Shown here: piece by piece, positions 1 through 11,152 of the stretch
Layout: every line of letters begins with the position of its first letter
Position numbering within the stretch: position 1 is the first letter of the stretch
DNA from: Artocarpus heterophyllus
Taxonomy: Eukaryota; Streptophyta; Magnoliopsida; Rosales; Moraceae
Reading direction: 5' to 3'
DNA length: 64,000 bases
Assembly (NCBI GenBank): GCA_025403435.1
Contig: CM046348.1
Span: forward strand, 20,497,679-20,561,678
Program-made: the position numbers and the translations under genes
Notes under the pieces: model-generated
Told to the model about the DNA's origin: nothing
What the model saw: only the letters and a program-made list of their open reading frames with translations
Database searches by the model: none

Positions 1-61
1 TGTTTTGGAAAATACTCTGATGAAAAATTTTAAAATTCCTCTGCGCACTTTGTTTCCAACA
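1..61 (+). repeat. End of 5' LTR of the copia element
   Basis: The segment ends in CA just before the primer-binding site. Its first 28 bases recur at 7671-7698 in the 3' LTR. Confidence 0.8.
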
Positions 62-63
62 AT

Positions 64-74
64 TGGTATCAGAG
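64..74 (+). other. Primer-binding site (initiator Met tRNA)
   Basis: TGGTATCAGAG is the usual plant LTR-retrotransposon primer-binding site complementary to the 3' end of initiator methionine tRNA. It lies two bases after the LTR end. Confidence 0.85.
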
Positions 75-1729
75 ACGAGTTTTTTACATAAATTTGCAAG
101 TTTGTGATCATGTTATATGCATAAATTTTGTGATCTTAATCTCTCCAATGCTTGAATTAAATTTTATAGAGAGATGACACTCTAGGTTTCTATATAATAT
201 ATATGTTGTCATGGATTATATGGTGAATGTTTATTAATTAATTATGGTTGATTAAATTGTTGTTTAATTATTTATTAATTAATTAATACCGGTTATGGTT
301 TCATAGAGGTTAGAATGTGTATCTAGGTTTTTCATGTAATTAGATGGCGGACTATCATCTCCGTCTAGGAATTATTATTTAATTTTTAATTTGTAAGAAT
401 TTTTGTAATTAAATAATTATTCGGAGAAGCCGGAACGAGAAGTCGGATCTTAAAGATTGATGATGGCGTCTCCAGGTATTTCCTGAGTCTCTAATTTTAT
501 GTTTTTGAATTGTTGAAAATAAAATTGATGAATTGCATTAAAATTGTATTTTCTGGATTGAGGGTTTTCTGCTCGGTCGGCATGCCGGACCTCACAGTTC
601 GGCAGGCCGAAGGTCACAGATCGGCAGGCCGGACGTACGGTCCGGCAGGCCGACAGTGGGGCAGAAATTTTGGTGCTCTGCCGGCAGGCCGAACCTTCAT
701 GTTCGGCAGGCCGAACCTCCATGATCGGTAGGCCGATCACTTAGATCGGCCTGCCGACCGAGAGCTGCCAGGTGTCCAGAAAAGGTGCGATTTTTCAAGT
801 GCAGTTTTAATTTTATTTTTGTGACGATTCTGAGAAACATTAAATTTGGATATGACTGGAAATATGAAGTGTTCGATTCATACGGGATTGAGGACTTGAA
901 GATGGATATTACATGAAGAAGGATACAGCTTGAGGATTCAAGGATGAAGAATCGATAAATGTCTCGATTATTCTCTTGTAATCTTAGTTTTTCTATTCTC
1001 TAGGGTGGAACCATAATATTACGGTTATTATTATTATTATGCTTGTAGCTTTGCTTGATTGCTTTGCTTGTCTGCATTATAATATGATTTACCATGTATA
1101 TTGATAACATGTCATATAGAATAGGGAGTGCCGCTCATATTAAATTTGTTCATGCATAATTTTAAAATAAAACCTTGACTTCAAAAGATTGAGTGGGAGA
1201 AGGTTTTCGAAGAGAGAACCTAAGGCCTCCATCGTTGGTCCATAGGAAGAACATGATGGTCCCAACCCCTAGGAAGGGATTTCTATCATGTACCAGATTG
1301 GATCTCTGAAAGGATAAGGTATTTTAGTATGATTTATGGTTGCACACCCCTAGGTGGTGATTATAAATCATGGATAAAATATTAAAACGGTCGTTATACA
1401 CTCACGTTAATTTTATTATTAACCTCCCATAGGAGCTCTGTTAATAAAATTAATGGCCAAAGAAACGATTATTAGTATATGCTGGATCATACGGGTCCTG
1501 GATGGCATATATTAATCAGGAGGGGATCCGTGTTCCTGATTGAATTTGGCATGACTCCCCTAGGAGCTTGTTGAATTCTGAGTTGGGAATTATCGTTGTA
1601 AGGTTGTGATATTTTCAAGGTTTTGACACATAAACACATTTGTATGATTTTACATGATTGTGTTATCTTACTAAATTATTATATATGTTTGCTTATGTTT
1701 GGTATATGACTCTTTATTGTAGATTGAAA
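75..1729 (+). other. Long untranslated leader of the copia element
   Basis: About 1.65 kb separates the primer-binding site from the gag ATG, which is long for a copia element. I see no conserved coding. It holds the G+C-rich palindrome cluster at 575-759, while the rest is A+T-rich. ORFs that run through the palindromes on both strands are by-products of the repeats. Confidence 0.6.
575..759. repeat. Cluster of eight 16-17 bp G+C-rich palindromes
   Basis: Eight copies of a near-palindrome with core CGGCAKGCCG or CGGCCTGCCG lie at about 575-591, 597-612, 619-634, 639-654, 680-694, 701-716, 723-738 and 744-759. Examples are GTTCGGCAGGCCGAAC and GATCGGTAGGCCGATC. The outer arm bases differ between copies, but in several the two arms change together, so the palindrome is kept. 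The surrounding DNA is strongly A+T-rich. Four more copies lie in the 3' LTR. Function unknown. Confidence 0.85.
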
Positions 1730-4700
1730 ATGTCTAAAAACGCTTTATCATCGATACTTGACAAAAACCAATTAACCGGTGAGAACTATAATGATTGGAA
1801 ACGGAACCTGGACATCGTCCTTTCCTTTGAGAAACTGAAATATGTTCTGACAACTCCTTGTCCTCCCGAGCCTACGGGAGACTCAAGTAATGAGCAATTC
1901 CAAGCGTACGACCGTTGGAAAGATGCTAATGATCAGGCCCGCTGCTATGTTATGGCTAGCATGAATAACGTGCTGCAGGCTCAACATCAGGATTATGAGA
2001 CTGCGAAGCAGATCTTGGATAATCTTGAGGATATGTTTGGAGGCCAGGCCATAACAAAGTGGCAAGGGGCGCTTCGGAAACTCTTAAACTGTAGACAGAG
2101 ACCGGGGACATCTGTAAAGGAGCACATGATGTTGGTCATGGGTTACCTCGCTGAGGCTCAAACCAATGGAGCCGACATCGATGCTGAAACTCAGATGACT
2201 ATGGTCTTTGAGACTCTGTCTAAGGAATTTATTCCGTTTAGAGCTACTTTTAATCTAAGCAATAGACGGGATATGACCTTGACAGAACTGATGAAACAGT
2301 TACAAGAGTTTGAACTGCTGATCAGGGAGTCTCCTGCTGGTGGAGAGGCCAATATGGTAGCTGCTTCTGGTTCCAATCCTAACTCTGGGAATGGAAAGAA
2401 GCAACGGGCCAAAAGTGGGAAGTCTTCTATTCCTATTGCTACCAAGAGCAAGAAGAAGAAGAAGAAGAACCCAAAGAAGCTTAAGTGCTTCTTTTGTGGT
2501 AAGGTCGGGCATATAAAGAAGCATTGCAAGGACTTCCTTTCCAAGGGAGGTAGGTGTGATCTTCTATATTTAGAAACTTGTTTGGTTGAGGAATCCAGTG
2601 ACATTTGGGTCATAGATTCCGGTGCAACTAATCATGTTTGTGTTTCTCTGCAGGGATTCAAAGAAACGAGAAGTCTACTTCGTGAAGACTAAACGCTTCG
2701 GATGGGCGATGGATCCTTGGTCTCAGCGGAAGCAGTGGGAGATATCCATCTTTATTTTGATAATTATAGGAGTTTAATTTTGTGAGATTGTTTTTATGTT
2801 CCTAAATTTAAAAGGAATTTAATTTCTGTATCTTCTTTATTTAAAGACTCCTACGTGGTATCTTTTAATGAAAAAGTGGTGATTCGTAAAAACAAATCTT
2901 TTATCTGTTCTGGATGGATGCAAAATAATCTATATTTTATCAAACCTAAGATGGACCTATTGCTTAATGCTGAGATAAATGATAATGACTCAAAAAGACT
3001 TAAAACTTCTCACTCTAATAAGACTTATCTTTGGCATTTGTGCCTTGGCCATATTAACCTAAATAGGATTCAAAGGATGGTAAGGGATGGACCTTTAAGT
3101 CACTTAAAGGTGGAATCTATACCTCAATGTGAGTCTTGTTTGGAGGGTAAAATGACCAAAAGACCATACGAGTCTAAGGGCAATAGGGCCGAAGGGGTTC
3201 TAGAACTTGTGCATAGTGATGTTTGCGGACCGATGAACATCCGGGCACGAGGAGGGTATGAGTACTTCGTTACTTTTATTGACGATTACTCAAGATATGG
3301 GTATGTGTACCTAATGCACCACAAAAGCGAAACTTATGATAAGTTCAGGGAGTTTCGGGCTGAAGTGGAAAAGCAATTGGGTAGACCCATAAAGGCACTT
3401 CGATCTGATCGAGGTGGGGAATACCTTTCTGATGAGTTCTTGGGACACTTGTTAGAGAATGGGATTTTATCTCATTTGACTGCGCCGAGCACTCCGCAGC
3501 AGAATGGCGTAGCAGAGAGAAGGAATAGGACTTTGTTGGACATGATTCGGTCCATGATGAGTTATTCATCATTGCCTTTATCCTTTTGGGGATATGCACT
3601 ACAAACCGCATGTTATCTTTTGAACAATGTGCCTTCAAAATCGGTCCCTAAAACTCCTCACGAGTTGTGGACAAGACGGAAGACATCCTTAAACCATATT
3701 CGCATATGGGGATGTCCAGCTCATGTCCTGTTTAAGGATCCGAATAAGTTGGAAGCACGTTCAGAAGTTTGCGTGTTTGTAGGATATCCAAAAAGGGACT
3801 AAAGGGGGTTATTTTTATAACCCAAAGGAAAATAAAGTCGTGGTTTCAACTAATGCAACTTTCCTTGAGGAGAGTTACATGAACGACTTTAAACCTCAAA
3901 GCAAAGTGGTGCTTGAGGAGTTGAGGGGTAATCCGTTTACTCCGGAGGTTCCGAACGAAACCATTCCGATCGGTGTAGAAAAACCAAACAAACCTGAACA
4001 ACAACCTCAGGGGCTTCGGCGTAGTGGGAGGATCGGGCGTCAACCTGAGAGGTATAGGTTCAATGGGGAGGTCTTTTTGGCTGAACCGGATGAACATGAC
4101 AGGGATCCTTATACTTACGCAGAAGCTATGGAGGATGTTGATTCAAGACTCTGGACAGAGGCCATGAACATTGAGATGAAGTCTATGGAGACTAATCGGG
4201 TCTGGGAGCTTGTGGATCTTCCCGAAGGGGTAAAACCCATAGGGTGTAAGTGGATCTACAAGAGGAAAAGAGGAGTGGATGGAAAGGTCGAAACCTTTAA
4301 GGCTAGACTGGTAGCTAAGGGTTATACGCAAAAGGAAGGAATCGATTATGAGGAAACCTTTTCGCCTGTAGCCATGCTTAAGTCCATCCGGATTCTCTTG
4401 TCCATAGCTGCCGCTCTCGACTACGAGATTTGGCAGATGGATGTCAAGACGGCTTTTCTGAATGGCTATCTTGATGAGTCCATTTATATGGAACAACCAG
4501 ACGGGTTCAAGGTCACGGGTCAAGAGGGTAAGGTTTGTAAGCTGCTAAAGTCAATTTATGGACTTAAGCAGGCTTCTCGTTCTTGGAACATAAGATTTGA
4601 TCAAGTGATCAAGACTTATGGGTTCTCACAAAATGTGGATGAACCATGTGTTTACAAACACATTAAGAATGGGAAGGTGGTTTTTCTACTACTCTATGTA

Positions 4701-5684
4701 GATGACATTCTGCTAATTGGCAATGACGTTGGGGCGTTGTCATCGGTCAAATTATGGTTGACCAAGCAGTTTGACATGAAGGACTTGGGTGAGGCTAATT
4801 TTGTTCTCGGTATCCAGATCTTTCGGGATAGGAAGAACAAAATGATAGCTTTGTCACAGGCCAGCTACATAGATAAAATTCTCAGGAGGTTTGCAATGCA
4901 GGATTCCAAGAAAGGTGGACAACCATCTAGGTCTGGAATTACTCTTTCTAAGAAAGACTCTCCAAAGTCTTATGAAGAAAGAGAATACATGAAGAAGGTA
5001 CCTTATGCTTCGGCAGTGGGTAGTCTCATGTATGCCATGCTTTGCACTCGACCGGATATTAGCTATGCGGTCGGGATTGTGAGTCGATTTCAGGCGGATC
5101 CAGGACCGAACCATTGGGTTGCGGTAAAGCATATTTTCAAGTACCTAAGAAGGACTCGAGGGTATATACTTGTGTATTCGGGTGAGGATTTAACTCCTCT
5201 AGGATACACTGATTCGGATTTTCAATCCTGCCTGGATTCTAGGAAATCGACATCGGGGTTTGTGTTTACTCTGGGAGGCGGTGCCATTAGTTGGAGAAGT
5301 GCGAAGCAAGATTGCACTTCGGATTCAACGATGGAGGCCGAGTATGTGGCGGCTTGTGATGCTTCGAAAGAAGCAGTGTGGCTCCGCAAGTTCCTTGGGG
5401 ATCTTGAGGTAGTTCCTGGTGTGGATAAAGCGGTATCACTGTACTGTGATAACAGTGCGGCGGTAGCTAATGCTAAGGAACCAAGATTTCACAAGAAGAG
5501 TAAGCATATTGATCGGAAGTATCATGTGATAAAGGACTTCGTTGAGAGCGGGCATGTCACGGTGTGCAAGATCGCGTCAGAGGACAATTTAGCTGATCCA
5601 TTTACGAAGACACTTTCTGGGAGAGTCTTCGAAAGGCATGTGGAAGCTATGGGGATGCAAAATTTGCAGTATTTACTCACTTAG
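1730..5684 (+). pseudogene. Broken copia gag-pol polyprotein
   Basis: Gag starts at the ATG at 1730; the open frame extends upstream but has no better ATG. Gag ends in a lysine-rich stretch and a CX2CX4HX4C zinc knuckle encoded near 2486-2527. The protease DSGA site follows near 2615. The frame is cut by TAA at 2690 and by TGA near 2783. Integrase (about 2855-3800) shows the HHCC zinc motif and D, D and E catalytic positions (in HSDVCG, RSDRGG and GVAERR contexts). A one-base excess in an A run near 3791 shifts frame. Reverse transcriptase and RNase H then run open at 3840-5684 with YVDD, the DSDF-containing RNase H start and a normal C-terminus. This is a transposon gene, inactive as a single polyprotein in this copy. 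Confidence 0.92.
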
Positions 5685-5687
5685 TGC

Positions 5688-5698
5688 AAGTGGGAGAT
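5688..5698 (+). other. Polypurine tract of the copia element
   Basis: AAGTGGGAGAT lies just after the pol stop and directly before the TG that opens the 3' LTR. This is the usual plus-strand primer position. Confidence 0.75.
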
Positions 5699-7698
5699 TG
5701 TTAGACATGTATGCTCTAAGGAGTAAAAATGTAATACGTTTTTGGAGACATTTTTATCAATAAAGAATTTATTCATTTATATATACCAAATATTGTCCTC
5801 TTTACGTTCATATTTGTTGAATGTATGATAAGCAAACAGTAGTCTGAGACTGTCAGTCTAAACCTTAAGAGTTAGGCATATGATGGGATGATTATGCGGT
5901 AGACACGACTCTTAAGGTGATGGTCTAAAATATATGATCTGCAATCGAGGGAATAAAGTTGGGCGCTTTATTCATGTAAAGATTGTTATGTTGTCTATAT
6001 CCCTTTTGGGAGATGGTTTGTCTTGGCCATCGGAGTTGGACTCCGTGAATAGAAACATTGGCGCGTTGTCATAGGTGACGATGTGTTGGATCGGGACATA
6101 AAGTGAATTGATTTGGATTAATAATTCTGTCTTGGCAAATCGATTCACTTTAGACAATCATTTGTATTGTATCTTAATCCTGAGATGAATAGTAGGCCCG
6201 TTGTCTCGATTTGTGTCTTTTGATGTACCAATGGGTGACTCCCACATCTCTATAGTGGCATGCATGCCGGTACGTTGGAGGCATGACTCTTGGTAGCGTA
6301 GACTTGTTATTCATAGATATGGAATCCATAGCTCCTCTTTAGGAGTAATGATATCCTCTTATATGCGTTGTCCTGTAATTGGAAAACTGGAGCGCTCAAC
6401 CAGTTGGATACATAGGTGTAACCGAATGGTATACTATCTTTGGATGGTAAGTTTTCTAATGGTGAGACAATGGAACGTAAGATAAAAATAATCGGGAAGG
6501 TAAGACAGAACTTGTCCTTAAGCCGATTATGGATGATCATATGGGGATGCGATACACTATGATATGTCATGGAGACTTAGCTACACGAGCTTCGTAATTC
6601 TATAAAGTTCGAGAGTGCAGCTCCAAGCTTTTAGTGGAGTAGCGTTGGAGTTGATAATTGTGAAATGTATATCTGGGATATTGGGTTTCATAATTATCAT
6701 GAGCTTGAACTTTATAGGTCCATTTTGGTCCCCTTTGCTAGCTCACAAAATCCTGTAACGACACGGCGTGCTTTTCCAATAATTGGTGACTTATGTCGGA
6801 TTTATCAGATTGGTTTAAAATTTATAAGAATCAAATAATTCATGTCTGTTTATCGGTTGAATTAATTATGTAAGAAATTAGTTCAAGATGAACTTGTTGA
6901 ATTATGGCGTTCGGATAATTCTTGTCTGTTTATCGGTTGTTTTAATTTTGGACAATTAGAACAAGATAAACTTGTAGAATTATTGTGAATTGATTTATTT
7001 TCTTAGAGATTATCTTGATAAAGTTTGTTTTGATCAGATATCTTTTCTATTGGGCTATTTGAATCAAAACTGAGACTTTATCCTTTAGAATCTCGGGTGG
7101 AAAATAAAAGATTCGCGGAGATTTTTTCTCGGCAGTTCGGCATGCCGGATGACGTGTTCGGCCTGCCGAACTGGTCAGTTCGGCCTGCCTATCACACAGT
7201 TCGGCATGCCGACCACGACAGTTAAGATTACGCGTTTTTCACTCGTATCTTATCAGATATTGATCCGAACTTGATTCTGTTTCGATTTTTGAGACCTAAT
7301 CTGATATGGACTGACCCCAAGGACCAATAGGTATAAAAAAGGAGTGAGTCTAATGATTTACTCAGATCAATTTGAGTGATTAAGAGTGATACTCTTCTAG
7401 TGAGCATCTGAAAACTCCCTGAGAGCTTTTGTTCACAAATTACGAACACTAGCTTTGGGTTCTCTCTATTGGTTGGAAGGAGAGTCACCGGTGGAAGAGC
7501 TGTATGTGTGAGCCCACACTCACTCCGGTTGTGGATAGAGAATAGCAAAGAAGACCAGTTGGTTGAGGCTCTTTTGAAACGTTACTTCTCTACACAGGTC
7601 GCGGAGGTTCTTCGGCACACTGAGGTTAGTAAGATCTGTTTAATTTATACATATAACATGTCAAACTTGTGTTTTGGAAAATACTCTGATGAAAATTT
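5699..7698 (+). repeat. 3' LTR of the copia element, truncated at its end
   Basis: It starts with TGTTAGACA directly after the polypurine tract and shares its last ~28 bases with the start of the window. It holds four palindromic G+C-rich units at 7135-7214. The expected last ~35 bases (compare 29-61) are missing. The small ORFs inside show no family features. Confidence 0.8.
7135..7214. repeat. Second cluster of the G+C-rich palindromes (four copies)
   Basis: Units at about 7135-7150, 7156-7171, 7178-7193 (degenerate) and 7199-7214 match the palindromes of the element's leader, for example GTTCGGCCTGCCGAAC. Here they sit in the LTR, about 110-190 bases upstream of a possible TATAAAAAA at 7331-7339. 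Confidence 0.85.
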
Positions 7699-8833
7699 TG
7701 TGATTTTCACCCGTTTTCACTGTTTTGAACCCTGATTTAAATTCCAACCTTATAGAATGATTTCAAAGGTACAAATGGCACACTAGGACATCATGAAATG
7801 GTTTAGTAACATAGAATATCTCGAGCTAGATATTGATCGACTTAGTTTGTATCTAGGATCGTTCGTGGTTCCGCGGAGCTAACGTATAGCGGACCGGGAT
7901 TACGGTGTGGGGCACCGGCACGAGTATTGAGGTAGGACTTCTACCCCATTTTCTTGGTAGCCTAGTTTCAAAATGATTTGGTTTTGAAAAGGGTTTCTAT
8001 TAAAATGTTTTCAACGATTGTTTGAAAAATGAATTTATCGGTTATATTTTGATGTACCGTGAACTGAAATGAATTTCATAATGAATGTAAATGACAACAC
8101 TCGGTAATTGGGTTTGAATGATAATGATTATAAACATATAGGCATGATGCCATATCAGAGATCGGGTCGTGTAGCGATCGACCTTGGGGGCAAGTCCCGA
8201 AACCCAGCTGGGCCACTACGGTGGTGATATCATGGTTTGCCTAGGAAAAGAAAAATGATATTTCTGATTGTGCGAGTAGACTGTTCTGGGTCAGGACGGT
8301 TCTACTAAAATTTATTTAATTATTTATTTGTTTATTTAAGGTTTCTTTTGAGTACTCTTAAACAATGAAATATTTCCTTGAATTAAATTATTTTAATAAA
8401 ACATGGCCCTACTGAGCCTTTCGCTCACGTTTTATTTGTTTTAAATTTTCCCCTCTAGGTGGTTTTCCCTTTAGGTTTGGAGAGGATTCTTCGGACCGAA
8501 CTCAGGAGCAATAGAAGGATTATTTTACCTTCTGTACCATTTAATTAAGGCATGTAAGATTTTAATAATATTTGTATCATGGACTGTGATTGTATTTATG
8601 ATATTGTTAGTACCATGTGTGTGCACAAGTTGTGGGTCTGTGGGACCCATACTCGCGGTTCTTTATTAATTTTTATTATTTGCTTAATATTCATAAATTC
8701 TTTTATAAAAATGTGGTTGAGATCTTCTTGTTTCTCACTTAATTTGATCCTTAAACCATTGGTTTTAATTAAATTCTTATTTAATTAATTTAAACAAACC
8801 GCCACGTCACCTCCCGTACTCCGAGGCGTGACA
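7699..8833 (+). mobile_element. Solo LTR, Ty3/gypsy type
   Basis: The segment starts TGTGA and ends TGACA and is about 1.13 kb long. It contains stretches typical of plant gypsy (Del/Tekay-like) LTRs, such as the block near 7905-7950 and the CTACTGAGC...TTTCGCTCACG block near 8410. No primer-binding site follows and no internal region is present. The flanking pentamers do not match, so it may come from recombination between different copies or a later deletion. Start position is uncertain by a few bases. Confidence 0.6.
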
Positions 8834-8887
8834 ATAATGGAAGCATATATGTTGGGTTTACTAACTAAAGACGGCATGCAGTGCTTC

Positions 8888-9055
8888 TCCAATAATAATA
8901 ATAATAAGGATAAATTTTACGAATTTTTCTGAACTATATAACTTGTGTCAAAATGTCTCCAAATTTTAAAATGTATATAGTATGCTTTTTTAAGTATAAT
9001 ATTTCTTCTAATTTATCTTTGAACTTTAAAACATTGTTTTTTGAATGGAATTGCT
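8888..9055 (+). repeat. Left arm of an inverted-repeat (foldback/MITE-like) element
   Basis: This stretch, starting in an AAT run, is the imperfect reverse complement of 17465-17636. One shared core reads TGTGTCAAAATGTCTCCAAA here and, on the opposite strand at the other end, TGCGTCAAAATACCTCCAAA. The two arms now lie 8.4 kb apart because the LTR element at 9168-17334 inserted between them. Without it the element would be about 0.58 kb. Confidence 0.75.
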
Positions 9056-9162
9056 AAATTTTTGTTTAATTTAAGAATAAATATGATACTTAGGGTTAAT
9101 ATGAATGTCCTTTTCACTTTAAATGAACTAGTTAGGCACTAAATCTTTGTATATTTTTTTAG

Positions 9163-9167
9163 AATAC
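9163..9167 (+). repeat. Target-site duplication AATAC (left)
   Basis: AATAC lies directly before the TG of the 5' LTR and recurs at 17335-17339 directly after the 3' LTR. Confidence 0.95.
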
Positions 9168-11133
9168 TGTGACACCCGTTATTCTCCTAACGGGTATTGA
9201 GGTAATTAAATTAATTTTTAATGTATAAAAAAAAAAATTGCTTCATTTAAATTTATTTTATAATATTTATTTTTATCTATTTTTAAGTTTTCTAAAATTC
9301 TCCTATATTTATTTAGTATGATTACTAAAAAGCCTTAGAACTTCTAATAAATCTCAAAAATGTCATATTGGCATTATGTGTGTTAAAGTCTTTAGATGAG
9401 ACATAAGGATATCTTTTCCAACTACTCTTGACCCTCATTTTCTTTATTTCCTCCGTGACATGCTTCAACATGTCTCCTCTATAATTGTTTCCATCACTTC
9501 TCTTCAAAGACTTCATCTTTTCTTCCTTTCTCTTCCACGGTTCCCACACTCTTCTTCTCATTTCTTTGCTGAAGCAAAATACTTAGAGAACTTCTTCAAG
9601 GCAGCCATAAAAATCAGCCACCATCACCTCCATTTGAGCAAGAATTTCAGTCATACCGAAGTAAAGGAACCTGTTTTGAAGCCATTTCAAGCTTCCAACT
9701 AACCATAATCCGAGGTTAGAATCTTATGAACAAATTTAGTCTTTCATTTATAAATTTTCTTTTATACTAAAGGATTATTCAAATTTGCGTTCTTAAACCT
9801 AAGTATACGTTTGTTGCTATTTTGGAGCATATGTATGAAGTCTAAGTGTATATGCCCTAGACAGAAAATTTATATTGTTAAACTTTATAATACCTCTATG
9901 GGCAGTGGTTATTTCTTGAAATTCTAAGATTAAATTAAAATAAATTTTATGAATGTAGTTGTATGTTGTGCTTTAGTTTTAATTGTCCTTATGCACGCCT
10001 TAGGATCAAGGGAGTATGGAGCTAACGTTAATTGATTCCAGGATTAAGAGACTGTTGATAAGCTTAAAAGGTAGGGATTCTATTACTCATCTTTTGTGAG
10101 GTTTTTATAGAATTAAAATTGATTGTTTTGCCGCAATATATATATATCTATGTTGAACTGATATTATATGATTATCACATATGAAACTATGACATGGACT
10201 CGTCTTGTATTGTACGGCGAGGAACATAATGAATTGACACATGTTATAAATTGAGAAGCATGGTTAGGAAAACTAACTCTATTGATAATGATTCAATATA
10301 GAGAAATTGTGAGACATGAAGAGGGCGACGGTTACGTCCTTGGGCATGAATACCCTAAAAGGTAAAATAGGGGGAAGGCGATGACGCTTCCTTGGGTTGA
10401 AAGTCCCAGAACACACTGTACAGGAATCGATTTGGTGAGGACTCGGGGCTTGATGTCCCCTCACCGGAACACCCTTGGAATGTTTATAGGGTGATCAAGT
10501 GCGCCATTTGGGTTTCGATGAGTTGAGTGATACTCAATTTAACATGGATACCTAGGAACAATGATGATTGGTAATATTTGTATAAATGTGTAATTATGAC
10601 ACTTGGTAACGATTAACTACGGTATCCATAAGATGTGATCATAATAAACCTCATAATCTGGAATATGATGTAACTTACTAACCATGCAGATTTTAATGTG
10701 GTAATGATAGAGGTGAGTAATGGTTTTCTCTACTGAGCATAGTGTTGCTCATACCCTTATGTTTATATCTTTTCAGGACTCACTAAGTGTGAGGTGGCTA
10801 CGAGAAATATAGTTGAGGAAGTGATGTAGCTATATTACATTGGGACTGCTTCAATTGTTGAGAATGTTCTTCATGATAATGTAAGCATCAATTGTTACTT
10901 TCTGTGACTGTATTACAATGTGTTGAGGGTTAAAATGATGATGACAACAGTTTATATTATTAAATTTAAGGTGCTACATTAAACTGTGGTTTATTTGTCG
11001 TTTATATTTTTATTTTTGAGTTGAGAGTTTTCATTTAAGTCCCGGGCAAATTTTATTTTTAAGGTTTTACTTTTATTATTTATTTTTATTTTATCTCATT
11101 AAAAACTGTTAACCCCCATATAGGGGCGTTACA
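9168..11133 (+). repeat. 5' LTR of the LOG-carrying element
   Basis: It starts TGTGACACCC and ends GGGGCGTTACA. It is 1966 bases long against 1973 for the 3' LTR. Differences seen: one A fewer in the A run near 9226, one C fewer near 10507 (GCGCCATTT), C/T at 10610, and a 7-base length difference with local changes near 10712. ORFs repeated identically in both LTRs (for example near 9325-9702) have no family features and are not called. Confidence 0.95.
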
Positions 11134-11140
11134 GAATTTT

Positions 11141-11152
11141 TGGTATCAGAGC
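11141..11152 (+). other. Primer-binding site (initiator Met tRNA)
   Basis: TGGTATCAGAGC lies seven bases after the 5' LTR end and is complementary to the 3' end of initiator methionine tRNA. Confidence 0.9.

Larger units (their letters stand above)
1..7698 (+). mobile_element. Ty1/copia LTR retrotransposon, 5' end outside window
   Basis: The window opens in the last 61 bases of the 5' LTR. A primer-binding site, a long leader, a gag-pol region in the copia order (gag, protease, integrase, reverse transcriptase, RNase H), a polypurine tract and a 3' LTR of about 2.0 kb follow. Bases 1-28 match 7671-7698 almost exactly, which links the two LTRs. After 7698 the 3' LTR stops matching, so about 35 terminal bases are lost next to the gypsy-type solo LTR. 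The polyprotein is broken by two stops and one frameshift, so this copy is not autonomous. Lineage within copia was not assigned. Confidence 0.9.

Noticed and set aside
450..740. Opposite-strand ORFs through the palindrome cluster
   Set aside because: They exist because the G+C-rich repeats lack stops. Repeated RPAGR-type peptides are a by-product, and no family features are present.
1658..1729. Upstream extension of copia gag
   Set aside because: The frame is open but begins with TTG. The ATG at 1730 is the first good start.
9325..9702. Small ORFs in the 5' LTR, repeated identically near 15518-15895
   Set aside because: Duplicated only because the LTRs are identical. No family features, and they overlap each other on opposite strands.
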